DNA from: Saxidomus purpurata
Taxonomy: Eukaryota; Mollusca; Bivalvia; Venerida; Veneridae
DNA: 64,000 bases
NCBI GenBank assembly: GCA_022818135.1
Contig: JAFMSR010000017.1
Span: forward strand, 1,980,707-2,044,706
Reading direction: 5' to 3'
Below the pieces are notes generated by a model that was not told the origin of the DNA, did not search any database, and saw only the letters and a program-made list of their open reading frames with translations. How positions within the stretch are numbered: the first letter of the stretch is position 1; every line of letters begins with the position of its first letter. Below, in pieces: positions 1-11,399 of this stretch. The translations under genes were made by a program, and so were the position numbers.

Positions 1-1230
1 AATCATTCTTCCTGGCTTATTTCCCCAGGTCTAGAATAAATTATATCTACAGCATATTTGAATTTATGTGATCAATATAACTTGGTTGCTGTTTCATGAT
101 TCCTCGGTGTCAGTTTTACTTCCGGGTCTAATTATATCGAAAAAGTGATCTTATTCTCTAATAACAAGTGAGAAATAAATACTTACGTAACTGGAGGGTG
201 AATACAAACACATCCAGCGTCAACATCAACAACATAAATGCGTATCTAACCTTTCAAACCGCTTTATAAAATAAAACTTTTTAGCACTTTCAGTTTGACC
301 TTCGCGGACGTAATACACCGTTTATGACGTCATCGGCACTCCGCAGATTAATCAATAAATTGTGATATTTGAAACATAATAGGTTGTACACCACGAAATG
401 AGACTCATTGGTGATTACTGCATGTAAAACAGTGAAATAAAGTAGCGACCTATACTTTCTGAAAGTTTACAGATCATTTTTTCAGTGGATAGCTATTTTA
501 CGACATTTGCTCACTTCCGATAGTTAGCGCATGTGCAGAACAACGTAGCAGACATCCTTAATGTAATAAACGGTAAATATTTTACAAAAATACTGTGGTA
601 ATGTACAAAATGAGTATTTCCTATGTTTTAAATGGTATTAATTTTATATTCAATTTAGGACTAAGATAGTATCGTGTGTAAATTACTTTTTTTCACAATA
701 GCAGTAATGTCAGAAATTAAAGTCCGGACAATCTGTGAGCTTAGAGGTTCATAGACACAGGTATTATAGCACTGTAGTGCACAATCTCTGCATTCTAGAA
801 CTATCAACTTGAGCGTGTTTTCACATATGAAATGTTTGAAGCAGTACATACACTGAAGTTAATCTTTATTCGCGAGAATAAGGGTAACCATTTTGTGAAG
901 CTATATAAAATGTGGAAGATAAAGACCGGACACGAAATTACGGAAGACGGACGGACGGAAGAGCGCAATCTGACAGTCCCGAACCATTCAAAGTTGACCG
1001 GTAGGGAACTAATAATAAGAACAAGAATACCATTGATGCAAAGCATCAAAGGGCGCCGAAAATAGTTTTGTACATGTGTGGCGTTAAATAGCTAAAATTA
1101 GCTTTTTGATAAGCAATCATTATTAGTTTGATTTGAATGAAAAATTTTATGAATATTTGCAGAAAACATTTAAAATCATGGTGGTTTTAAAGCTGAAAAA
1201 AAAAACGGAAGAAAAATTATTTTAAAAAAT
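1..1230. other. No gene recognised; one interspersed-repeat scrap
   Basis: I see no splice-flanked coding segment here. Around 930-1015 a GACGGACGGACGG run is followed by a short conserved-looking block ending GGGAACTAATAA. That looks like the end of an interspersed repeat of a kind common in bivalve DNA. The small reading frames over it are not supported as genes. Confidence 0.4.
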
Positions 1231-1236
1231 TGGGTT

Positions 1237-1312
1237 TGACCGGGATTTGAACTCCACTCGTAAAATTAGGCGGTCATCAGCTTACCCACTACACCACGGA
1301 GACTGACTTTAA
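1237..1312 (-). repeat. tRNA-derived SINE head (family GTCTCCGTGG)
   Basis: Read on the minus strand, it starts GTCTCCGTGGTGTAGTGGGT, an A-box-like stretch, and about 45 bases later has GAGTTCAAATCCC, a B-box-like stretch. The implied T-stem has several mismatches, so a working tRNA is unlikely. A second copy with the same opening decamer lies at 23,618-23,690 on the plus strand. Confidence 0.5.
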
Positions 1313-1490
1313 AGCACGTGGTAAAAAATAAGCTGATATTATAATTTTGCAAAACCGATAAGGGAGAAGTTGTTTTACGTTTTCGTATTTTTTCTAAAAG
1401 ATATGAAAAGGAACATTACAATTAAACAATTACGTTTTAATGAAGGAAATGTGTATAATCAATATTTTAATGTCTATTTCGTATTATTTT

Positions 1491-1620
1491 AGCATACAGT
1501 TAAAACCATTTTTCTTCGCATTCTAATAACCGCTCCTACCATGTACTTCCGGAAAAACTATTCCATAATAGGCCGCCGCCGTCATCGGCGGCGCCAATAA
1601 TTACGAATAAAGTATGTCCC
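1491..1620. repeat. Dispersed repeat, copy 1 (GC hairpin)
   Basis: The block AACCGCTCCTACCATGTACTTCCGG followed by GGCGCCAATAA matches 9,400-9,495, where it reads AGCCGCTCCTGTCATGGACTTCCGG, then GGCGCCAATAA. Inside, at 1,571-1,595, a CCGCCG...CGGCGG inverted repeat makes a GC-rich hairpin in AT-rich surroundings. Its nature is unknown. Confidence 0.5.
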
Positions 1621-2417
1621 CCCTATCTCCCATATGAAGGCAAGGTGCCTTGCCAAGTGCTTCATTCGTTTTCACAATGTAACCTGGATAATGATAGAAC
1701 TATCGCATGCAGTACAGTCCTTGCATGAACATAACTATGTATCTCTAAAAATTGACGCCTTGGATGCATAACGGGCAAATACAGATATTAAAAAATTGTC
1801 ATCGTCAAACAATACGGAAAAGAAATTTAACTCAAAGTGGTTTGTATTTATGTTCAACGGAGATAAGCCTATCATTTGCCTTGTATGGTTATAAGGTTTT
1901 TCCGTATATACTTCCTAGAAAGCTACGATACTATAACATAGATATCGGATGTTTACAAAACTTTGGAATACATAATCAATTCTTTCGTATTGTAAACATG
2001 TATCACAACTAATACATATATATGTATTATATATTGTACAATAGTATCTAGCAAAACACGTGGCTTTAAGAAAATGTAATTTTTCGGTATACGGAGCAGT
2101 ATGTCTACAAAGAAACCAAAACCTACTTTTTTCTTTTATATTTTTGTGTCAACTAACGGTACTAGCCAAAGGGGTACATCACATAATGGTTTTGGGTGGT
2201 CTGGGGGTATTAATGCCCCTTTATATAGACAAGGGCTCCAGCTGTCAAAATCACAATTTTGGTATATGGTCATTATAAACTGCCGAAGTCACAAATTTTA
2301 TCCGATTTTTCCAACTGATATACCCTGACACAGCATAAACATTTATCTCTACAGAAAACATTTTCATTTCTTGCTGTTGTTAACCGTTTTTGCACAGCGA
2401 GCTCAGAAACTCGTCAA
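1621..2417. other. No gene recognised
   Basis: AT-rich sequence with only short frames. I see no conserved motif, splice-flanked exon or clear repeat. Confidence 0.4.
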
Positions 2418-3366
2418 ATTTTATCAAAAGCGTTTTTCCGACAAGTTCGCGTTCACCGGAAAATCGTTCAATTTCGCCTGTTAAACACGTGTACGGCACG
2501 CGAACAAAGGGAAATGAATTATGCTATTAAAAATATTATCCAAATGTATCTCACAAAAACAAAAATAATATCAAACAGGGAATGCCACGTACCAAAAACG
2601 CAGCCCCCCCCAAACGAGCCCCACAGCACCCAGAAGTGCACACCACCAACACACATACACACACACACACACACACACGCACACACACACACACAACACA
2701 CACACACACACACACACACACAATCATGTACACACACAAACATACACTACCAACACACACAAGCATACAAAGCAAACACACGAGGACAAAACGAACAATT
2801 AACGGAACACAGTGGGGCACCGCCTTGGAACGGTCAGTGGCAAAAACACCACTGGGGAGCTTAAACCGGTTTATGGTGCGCACCCAACCTCACTCTTACC
2901 CCCACCATGTTCCAAAGTCACAGGACAGTGTAAATAAAAGTAATCCCTGCTAGGTGAATCTCTAACACACGCAACGGAAACAAAAGGCATGGTATGTAAA
3001 ACACAAAAATGCTCGTGTATAAATATATAAAAAGCAAACCTTGAGAACCAAAAAACGTATGTACTCAATGCATTTGCAGAAGGCAGAGCACCAAGAGAAA
3101 CACCCTTAAGGGCCCGACGAAACAGGCCAGAGGACAGAAATCAAAACAGTTTCGTCCCAGTGGGATTTAAAAACTGCCCATCACAGAGTCCTCCCCCTCT
3201 TCCGTCAGACACAATCAAAGAGGGAAGCATAGCGTCCAACTGCAAACGGGTTGAACACAAACCTCAATTTTTAATCACTAGCAGGTCTATATCTCCTGCA
3301 ATGCTTTGTTTATTGTCGCACCCGAAGTAAACTTTTCTTCAGCTTCCATTCCAATCACATGACACC
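2418..3366. repeat. Copy of foldback-flank repeat, split by a ~0.7-kb insertion
   Basis: 2,418-2,556 and 3,252-3,366 together match the continuous stretch 4,625-4,875. Shared markers include GCGTTTTTCCGACAAGTTCGC and the later CTGCAATGCTTTGTTTATTG. In this copy about 0.7 kb separates the halves, while the 4.6-kb copy runs straight through. The simplest reading is an insertion into this copy. The insert carries the CA microsatellite and a C-rich segment ending AAACGAGCCCCACAG that is also found at 11,308-11,322. Confidence 0.65.
2646..2725. repeat. (CA)n microsatellite
   Basis: Nearly uninterrupted alternating A and C for about 80 bases, with sparser CA repeats on to about 2,765. The histidine/threonine-rich frames over it are artefacts of the repeat. 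Confidence 0.9.
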
Positions 3367-4180
3367 CTAGAGACACAGTTAAAATAATTTGTAACCCGAA
3401 AAAAGAGACGCACGTTCAAAATTGCAGCAATTTCTTGTTTGACAGATCAGGCTATGACTGGTACAATATACAACTGTATTTTTTTTTTTTTTTTACCAAA
3501 TTGTTTTATAGAAACAAAGTATGAGACTTTTGATACAACTTTTGTGCTTGGTGTAGATCAAGATCTACTCGTTAGTATCCTGATAATGATGCTAAGATAC
3601 TCTAGGTGAACCCGGGTATGTTTGTTAACCTGTCATTTGAATAACTTGCAATAAATTCTTCCTTTACCAATAGCAATGGTTCTGAAGCACCATTTCTCTT
3701 AAGCAAACTTAAGCGGGAAACATTTTCAGTAAAACAAAGTTTCACTTAAACCTCAAACGTTTTTCTACCAAGCAATTATATATTAAGTAAATAAGCGGTA
3801 GTTACAATTATAAGTAGGAAATGTGAATATTTTGATTAGACTGCTATCAAAGTCAAGAGGGTCGTATCATTTCACTGCTAAGTACCCACTCGACTAAACC
3901 CTTTCCAGTATCATTTCAAAATCAGTCAGAATTCAATTTCTCTGAACTACTTGAAGTTTTGTATCCTGTATTCTGTTGTAAATTTAAATGTACATGTATT
4001 ATAATAATAAAATCCCTAGATTCACATATATTTTGCAATACTGTCAGTTTGAAGTACTTCGCACATTTCATGTTTCCAATACCCGTGATGGGAAATTGGT
4101 AATGTATTTCCCTGAAGAGCAAGTAATAAAATCTCCTACATTCAGGTTGAACAAAGAAACATATTAATTGTTCTAAAGGA
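3367..4180 (+). repeat. Left arm of a 2.5-kb palindrome
   Basis: About 814 bases are the near-perfect reverse complement of 5,072-5,882. The outer ends are CTAGAGACACAG here and CTGTGTCTCTAG on the right. The inner ends are TTCTAAAGGA and TCCTTTAGAA. The main difference is the length of the T-run near 3,480. The spacer is 891 bases. Confidence 0.9.
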
Positions 4181-4624
4181 TAGCAAAATGAAAGTTTCTT
4201 TCATCTTGTTGAGAAAACTTCAAGGTTCGGATCCTTGTTTTAAAACCCCTGAGATTGGAATCGCTGAAATGTGCTTTTCTCCTAAAGGTTAGGGTCTTTT
4301 TACACATGAAAATGAGGCAAGTATAATGGAAACAGTTGAAAGTACATAAAGTTTCTGGTCATGAAGCCACATAATATTTGTCACTGTTCAAAATCTATAT
4401 ATATTCCAGATTGTAAGATGTTTGATGAAGAATTTATTTTTTGTGGTAATGGATTTTTGTCACTGGCTAATACATGGACATACAAGGATTCCCTATGCAT
4501 GAACAAAAAATGTAGTATTTCAGTTGAAGAAGAGATGGGAGTTATTCCGTTACTTTCTAAATTTATATTTTGATGTCATGTTAGGCAGTTGTTAAGGATG
4601 CAGTGCAAATTATTATTTCAAAGT

Positions 4625-5072
4625 CACATTTTATCAAAAGCGTTTTTCCGACAAGTTCGCGTTCACCGGAAAATCGTTGAATTTCGCCTCTAAAACACAT
4701 GAACGGCACGCGAACAAAGGGAAATGAATTATGCTATTAAAAATATTATCCAAATGTATCTCACAAACCTCAATTTTTAATCACTAGCATGTCTATATCT
4801 CCTGCAATGCTTTGTTTATTGTCGCACCCGAAGTAAACTTTTCTTCAGCTTCCATTCCAATCACATGACACCCGCGGGTTACTGATTGGAAAACGCTAAA
4901 GAAAAAATCACGTGACCCGTATTTGACACAATGGCGGAATCGACGAGAAAGTTGCGGCTACGAAAGTAAACAAAGCATTGCAGGAGATATAGACCTGCTA
5001 GTGATTAAAAACTGAGGTTTGTGAGATACATTTGGATAATATTTTTAATAGCATAATTCATTTCCCTTTGTT
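4625..5072. repeat. Nested foldback element in the palindrome spacer
   Basis: Arms 4,712-4,818 and 4,967-5,072 are inverted copies, starting CGAACAAAGGGAAATG on the left and ending CATTTCCCTTTGTTC on the right. The loop between them is about 150 bases. The left half also matches 2,418-3,366 in direct orientation. I see no transposase-like frame, so it resembles a non-autonomous foldback element or MITE. Confidence 0.75.
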
Positions 5073-5882
5073 CCTTTAGAACAATTAATATGTTTCTTTG
5101 TTCAACCTGAATGTAGGAGATTTTATTACTCGCTCTTCAGGGAAATACATTACCAATTTCCCATCACGGGTATTGGAAACATGAAATGTAGGAAGTACTC
5201 TAAACTGACAGTATTTCAAAATATATGTGAATCTAGAGATTTTATTTTCATAATACATGTACATTTAAATTTACAACAGAATACAGGATACAAAACTTCA
5301 AGTAGTTCAGAGGAATTGAATTCTGACTGATTTTGAAATGATACTGGAAAGGGTTTAGTCGAGTGGGTACTTAGCAGTGAAATGATACGACCCTCTTGAC
5401 TTTGATAGCAGTCTAATCAAAATATTTACATTTCCTACTTATAATTGTAACTACCGCTTATTTACTTAATATATAATTGCTTGGTAGAAAAACGTTTGAG
5501 GTTTAAGTGAAACTTTGTTTTACTGAAAATGTTTCCCGCTTAAGTTTGCTTAAGAGAAATGGTGCTTCAGAACCATTGCTATTGGTAAAGGAAGAATTTA
5601 TTGCAAGTTATTCAAATGACAGGTTAACAAACATACCCGGGTTCACCTAGAGTATCTTAGCATCATTATCAGGATACTAACGAGTAGATCTTGATCTACA
5701 CCAAGCACAAAAGTTGTATCAAAAGTCTCATACTTTGTTTCTATAAAACAATTTGGTAAAAAAAATAAAATACAGTTGTATATTGTACCAGTCATAGCCT
5801 GATCTGTCAAACAAGAAATTGCTGCAATTTTGAATGTGCGTCTCTTTTTTCGGGTTACAAATTATTTTAACTGTGTCTCTAG
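5072..5882 (-). repeat. Right arm of the 2.5-kb palindrome
   Basis: Reverse complement of 3,367-4,180. Homology stops sharply at CTAG (5,879-5,882) on the outside and at the nested foldback on the inside. Confidence 0.9.
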
Positions 5883-7350
5883 TTGAAATATCACACGTGA
5901 AAAAAAACTTATTTACTGAAGGGGCTGTGCCGAAAATTGATATTTACAGGGAATATTTGCCGGAAATATTATTGTATTATCAAACACATTATCCAAATCT
6001 ACATACAAATTGCGTTTTCGTGAAAATAGGTACATCCCAATCGAGCAAATGGCAAAAATGCTATGCCATGTGCGTTGACGTGAACGTGCGTTTTCTAACA
6101 ATTGATCTGGGCCGGCGTCACAAGAAAAAGAACATACTAAACTGATAAAAGCATTCTGGTCAAAGTCCACTATTCGTTAAATGTATCATAAAATGTGTAA
6201 TATTATAAATGCGGCTTAATCTGTTGATTTGCACTTTTAAGATGTACATGTACCTTCAATAAACCAACTAAATACCCCGTATTTGTATTCGAATGTGCCT
6301 GCACAAATTACAAATAAAAGAGCTCTATTAGATTTAATTAGACCAAAATAAAATTAAAATACATTTACTTGTTTTCTTTGAACTTTCTTGGAACTGTAAA
6401 GCCCATAAAGTCCATTATCAAACTTGATCTTTTAAACGTAAACTGCTTCAAAACGAGGCTATCGCAAATATTCATGATGTATTAACGTCCATAAGACTCT
6501 AGGGATAGTACGAAGCGTGCAAATGAAAAAGTGACAAAAGCAATACTTGGCCAGGTTTCGTTTTAAAATACGTGTATCAACGATTCTGTTCTAAAAAGAA
6601 CAATGTATATATAGATCTGCTTGTACATTTCACTTTTGTTCTGAATATATTTCATATTTACTTTCGTATATTATTTCAAATGAATGATTTCACCAGGTTA
6701 TAACAGTTTACTGTTTAGTTTAAGTGCATCGGAGAACGACATTTAAAAAAAACAACGTGTAAAAGCGTTATGTGTAGTTCAAACCCACTTGTATCAGAAA
6801 AAAAACACGTTATACAACTGGTACCAGTTCCTTACGTTGCGTCGATATAAGAATTCACTGAGCGCTTTACAATTCAATCCGTCGTGTAATATTTCGCCCG
6901 ACAAAGACCTTCAAGAAATGATTTCCGGTAAAGCCTGCAAATACATAGATAATGTTGAATTGTTACACTTAATTATAACCGGTTATTTTATGTTTCCACG
7001 AACTTAGTGTGTATCCGTATTGTATCAAGTATTTAGGAAACCTATGGATCGACTGAGCTTATATTGCGAGATTCTTTGGATAAGTTTGTAAGTGTTTTTG
7101 TTTACCTAGTTAATTCAAATACCGGCTTTACTTTTTTAAAGCTTAAAGTCAACAATAACTACGATTAGTAAATAGCTAATAAATTAACTAATTAAATAAT
7201 TAATACATGTAGTTTGCTTTAAAATTAAATGGCTGTTTTAAAATGGCATTGACGTGGTTATGTTGCCACTTCGGTTGAATAATATTCTTGATAAGTAACA
7301 ACATTATCTTTGCCATCATTACTTCTTACATGACCAAGTTATATATATTT
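5883..7350. other. No gene recognised
   Basis: Short frames of about 70-100 codons occur at 5,834-6,145 and 6,789-7,007, with no recognisable domain and no good splice context. I see no clear repeat. Confidence 0.4.
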
Positions 7351-7396
7351 TGTATTTTTGCCTGATATTTGCTTACAGATTGACTGTTCTTTGTTG

Positions 7397-8338
7397 ATGA
7401 TGGCAGTAAACTTGACGACAGTTGTCTTAGCGGTACTTGCGATCTGTATGAACACTGTTAATTGTGCGCCAAAGCACGATGATAACGTCATTCACTTTGA
7501 AAAGAGTGCCCAGACCTCGTTCCAAGGATGTCTCCTATCATGCGTAGACAAAGATATATGCTGCTCATGTAAAGAGTCTGGAAAACTTGCCATGAATGCA
7601 GCGATGATAAACGATTTGAGCAAGACATGCGCGGCTAAAGATGTTTTAAATTGTTCAAAGGCGTGGCTGGATTCTTGGATAAATGACGAACGTGCCGTAG
7701 CAAGCAACTGTACGTCGCAGAAAAAGGTTGAAAGCCAAATAGGAAGATGCATCAGTCAGTGTAACGGCAGACCCTGGTCAAAACCACTAGATCCATACCA
7801 CCCAGAGCAATACCCTGGACATCTCACGGAAACATAGGACCTTCTTGAATATATAGAGCCAGATTTCACTGAAGTTTGTAACGATATACGCGCTTGCGGT
7901 ATGCTGTGTGCAGTTTACTGCGCCGACAGCTATACTGCCGGGAACACATTATGTCGACCCAATAACAAGTGCGGTTACCATGGTTACAAATACTCATGGT
8001 GTTATGTCGACTCTAGCAACCACTGGGACTATTGTTGCACGGGTCACTGTGGCTTTGGAGCGGGCAAAGACTATATGTGGTGCAACTCTGGAAATAAGTG
8101 GCAGTACTGTGGAAGGGCGGGCAATAGTGATATCTCCGGCAAAAAATGTACGACCGAGTACCCATGCGGAATGCATCAGGAAGTTAAAAAATCTGGCTAC
8201 TACTGGTGTTATGTGGACCTAAAGAAGAACTGAGGAAGGTGCTGCGCACCGTAGAGTGGGTGCTCACGAAGAGGTGCTTCGACAAGTTGGTGCTACACTG
8301 GCTACAAGGAAAGTACAGATCGGAGAGATTGCAAATAG
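7397..8338 (+). pseudogene. Cysteine-rich secreted protein, frame broken by in-frame stops
   Basis: One frame runs from ATG 7,397 to TAG 8,336 but is cut by TAG at 7,835, TGA at 8,231 and TAG at 8,252. The start encodes a clear signal peptide (MMAVNLTTVVLAVLAICMN, then TVNCA). Residues to about 145 are cysteine-rich and unrecognised. After the first stop come modules with the pattern CG.HG..Y-WCY-D..N.W-YCC, then WC..G.KWQYC. A third module at 8,146-8,335 repeats this plan, but TGA stands where the Trp before the CC pair is expected (KKN-stop-GRCC). Cysteines and aromatics continue after every stop, so this was one protein. It may be a decayed gene, a null allele or assembly error; recoding is less likely. 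I see no intron, although TTGCTTACAG at 7,369-7,378 could be an acceptor. I do not recognise the family. Confidence 0.6.
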
Positions 8339-8439
8339 GGAAAAGCAGCTTATGTTACATTGGCTTAACAAAAAAACATACGATATTGAAAGAAAGCAGC
8401 TTATATACGACTACCTTTCAGCAGTTTGCAATCAATAGG

Positions 8440-8930
8440 TCAAATATGTATTTACTTCTCATCCCCTGGACTGTGACGAATGATGATGCACGTTAGTTAA
8501 ACTGTAAATATCTTTAGTCCATTTAATACATGTATATTCTTGTATATTCTACACAAGTACTGTACGATATGTTATTCGTATGCACACCAGGCGTATTTTT
8601 AGATAGTGGTGCTATAGGAAATTCCTCTGTGTTTTTGCAAAACCCATGTTCTCCAAAGCAATATGAAACAATAACAAAATATTAAACATTTAAATATTTA
8701 ATATTTAAATAACCGATCTGTCTATGTATTGCCTATTTTTATCAACATCCAAACCGTGAATTCTGAAAGTACCTCTTAATATCTGTTTATAGTATTTACA
8801 CTTTAATGAACATAACTGGTCTCGACAATACTAGGATTGGACTAAAATGAAGAGCTCGCTGGGGTCCTCTCAACTTCACCATTTGTGTTAGATAGCTACA
8901 AAAGGTGGCTCGTGTAAAATGTATACAAGA
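8440..8930. other. No gene recognised
   Basis: AT-rich, with a palindromic AT tract near 8,680-8,712 (ATTAAACATTTAAATATTTAA). Nothing here supports a gene. Confidence 0.4.
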
Positions 8931-8934
8931 AAAG

Positions 8935-9400
8935 ATGTGATGCGAGGTATCAAAGGTACCGTAAAGTACTCATTTGTGTTTAATTTTTGTATCAGGTAAT
9001 GTATTGGAATATAGCATTTAGATCTCCCTTAATGTCCTTATACCTAAGTCGAATTGGTTTTTTTTTTATGAAAAGCACATGAAAATGCTAGATGTAATGG
9101 TTCATTATGCAGTAAATACCTTCCTTGGATAAAGATTCATACATGTTCTCCAGCTCTTTGCAAAATTGTAGACGTTTTTGTAATGGAATATTTTAAAGTG
9201 AACATTTTATAACAGTAGTTTGACGTTTTCGGGAGTCTTTAGGTAGACTCGGAGTGTCTTCGGGTAAATAGTCGGCCCGGAAGGATCAGTTTTGTAGTCT
9301 ATACAATTTCTGTTTTTCTTGATGCAATTTAACACTTTTCAAAACAGATTTTAATTTCGGTATAGGAATAGGTTTTGAAAACACTCTTTACAAAAACATG
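8935..9400 (+). repeat. Direct duplication, copy 1 (empty SINE site)
   Basis: This aligns in order with 10,632-11,400. Shared markers include TTCTCCAGCTCTTTG / TTCTCCAGTTCTTTG, GAACATTTTATAACA and ACACTTTTCAAAACAGA. At about 9,029-9,037 the sequence TTAATGTCCTTATACCTA is the uninterrupted form of the site that holds a SINE in the other copy. Confidence 0.8.
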
Positions 9401-9495
9401 TTTCAGCATTTAATAGCCGCTCCTGTCATGGACTTCCGGCAAAATGCATGCACTCCATATAAGACCCTGTCCTCAAGGACGGCGCCAATAAACGA
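9400..9495. repeat. Dispersed repeat, copy 2
   Basis: Relative of 1,491-1,620: GCCGCTCCTGTCATGGACTTCCGG, then GGCGCCAATAA. It directly follows the duplicated block. Confidence 0.5.
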
Positions 9496-10084
9496 TTTAT
9501 ATTACTTTATTATATAGTATATTGATACGTATTTTAAAATGGCGGGAATGTGTGCGTGAAATCGTTTAAACACATCAACATTACCATTCGACTGACGACA
9601 AAATAACGAGTTTACAGATAGAATACTGTTAAAAAACGAACTTACTTGCTCTAAAACAATGTTGGAGTATACCATTCTTTCATATTTGTACATTGTATCG
9701 CTTCTTTACGAAAAGGTGTTTCTTATTTTTTACAATAACATTGAAAAAAAATACTGCGCTATATATTTTATAGCGTGTACTTTCCATTTAAAAAGAAACG
9801 CTGAATAGTGTGTTCAATATATTTTGTATTCGCCAAAACAAGCAGATATTTTTTCAAGAATTTTATTGTGCGATCAGGTGTAAATGTCTTGTCACTCATA
9901 TGCGTACTTCGTTATTTGACCATTATAATATTATAAAACATATCTACATGTATAATCTATAGGAATCAATAAAGCATGTTGCAAAATGTCTTTTGTTGTT
10001 GGACGAGAGTTTTTACAACCATTTACTCCAATTACACAGAGAAAACTTAAGCCTGCATTGTAAAATAAAGCTTTCTTATCTGAA
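9496..10084. other. No gene recognised
   Basis: AT-rich, with no coding or repeat signal that I can support. Confidence 0.4.
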
Positions 10085-10375
10085 AGGAACTCATTGACAC
10101 AGTGGTTTGCGCTGTTATCTGATGAGAAGATGTTTGCACAGTGGTTAGCTCTCTTTGATGAGGATAGTCTATTTCGCAGTAGATAGCACATACGTCTAAC
10201 AAGATGCTGATTGCACAGTGGTTAGCACTTTATTCTGGCCAGAGGTTGATTGCACAGTGGTTAGCACTCTATTCTGACAAGAGTTCAATGACGTAGTGGT
10301 TACTCACTGCAATGGTTACCTCTATTACGAGTATATGACCATAGGTCATTTGTGCAGTGGTTAGCAAGCCCGTCT
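10085..10375 (+). repeat. Tandem array of A-box-like units (CAGTGGTTAGCAC)
   Basis: About six to seven imperfect copies of a 45-55-base unit centred on TGCACAGTGGTTAGCAC and followed by TATTCTG or similar. The core resembles the A box and 5' end of tRNA-derived SINEs. The last copy (CAGTGGTTAGCAAGCCCGTCTGCCG, near 10,354) looks like a full SINE opening. Earlier copies are more diverged. Confidence 0.55.
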
Positions 10376-10747
10376 GCCGATCAAAAGTCCGGCAACACAA
10401 TATATATGTTTCTTTCGACTTCTTTCAGAAATTTAAATGTAAAGTTTCCAGTTTCTTTGATGTCTTCATATATAGAGAGGAAAAACATGATTGAGCTGAG
10501 CGCTTAGCCTTGACGTACTCCTGATAATACTTTATAGGTTTGAACATTTCATCGTTGTTCTATAGAAGAGATACGATTGAAACATATATCAGTGACTGCA
10601 GCAGTTACAACGTATGCCGCAAACAATTTAACTATGATGTGAAGCATCAAAGGCGCTATAAAGAATTCATTTTTTGTTTGTTTCTTTACTTTTTGAATAT
10701 CAGGCGTTATATTGAAATAAGACGTTTAGATCACCCATAATGTCCTT

Positions 10748-10967
10748 TGGAGCAGCCGTGGCGCAGTGGTAGCACGTTCGCCTCAGGATCGAAGGGCCCC
10801 GGGTTTGATCCCTACCATCGCCATGTCGGTAGTGTCCTTAGGCAAGACACAAGTAATTCCACATTGCCTCTCCCTCTTCGATGTTGGTCTGGAATTAGTC
10901 TCGAGAGCGATTAATATAAGTTACAAGAACTGTTTCGCAATCGAGAGTAAATAAATTAGTATAAACT
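10748..10967 (+). mobile_element. tRNA-derived SINE, copy 1, with 9-bp target duplication
   Basis: The element opens TGGAGCAGCCGTGGCGCAGT (A box region) and has GGGTTTGATCCC (B box) about 40 bases later. Then comes a body with GTGTCCTTAGGCAAGACAC and TCGAGAGCGATTAAT, and an A/T-rich tail ATAAATTAG. It is flanked by AATGTCCTT at 10,739-10,747 and again at 10,968-10,976. The paralogous site at about 9,029 has the target once. Other copies are at 28,611-28,846 and 51,454-51,660. Confidence 0.9.
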
Positions 10968-11249
10968 AATGTCCTTATACCTAGGCCGAATTGGACTTTT
11001 TATGAAAAGCACTCGAATGCTAGATGCAACGGTTAAATTACACCGTAGGCCTATACTTGGTTAAAGACAGATGCATGTTCTCCAGTTCTTTGAAACATTG
11101 TAGACGTATTTTAATAAAATGTTTCAAATTTGACATCTAAATATTAAAAATGAACATTTTATAACAATAGTTTTTTTGGAGTCTTTAGTAGTTTTGGAGT
11201 GTCTTCGGTCAATTAACCGGCCCGGACAGATCAGTTTTGAAGACAATAC

Positions 11250-11322
11250 GTCAAAAAAAAAAAAAAAAAAAAAGGGAAGCCCCCACCCAAAAAGGGGGGC
11301 CCCCCAAAACGAGCCCCACAGA
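11250..11322. repeat. Poly-A plus GC-rich insert
   Basis: A run of about 20 A is followed by GGGAAGCCCCCACCC, then GGGGGGCCCCCC (a perfect palindrome) and CAAAACGAGCCCCACAG. It is missing from the paralogous copy near 9,310. The end segment recurs at about 2,610-2,628. It is the most GC-skewed stretch of the region. It could be a small transposed tail or an assembly scar. Confidence 0.55.
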
Positions 11323-11399
11323 CGATTTCTGATTTGATGTAATTTTACACTTTTCAAAACAGAGGTTGTTATTTGCGGTAAAGGAATAGGTTTTTATAA

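Noticed and set aside
2514..2953. His/Thr-rich and Cys/Val-rich frames on both strands
   Set aside because: They are produced by the CA microsatellite.
5834..6170. Frames of 85-103 codons on both strands
   Set aside because: They overlap the edge of the palindrome arm and have no recognisable domain or splice context.
8256..8438. 60-codon frame with charged helical look downstream of the broken cysteine-rich frame
   Set aside because: It overlaps the third cysteine module in another frame, starts at GTG, and shows no splice site or domain. The cysteine spacing supports the other frame.
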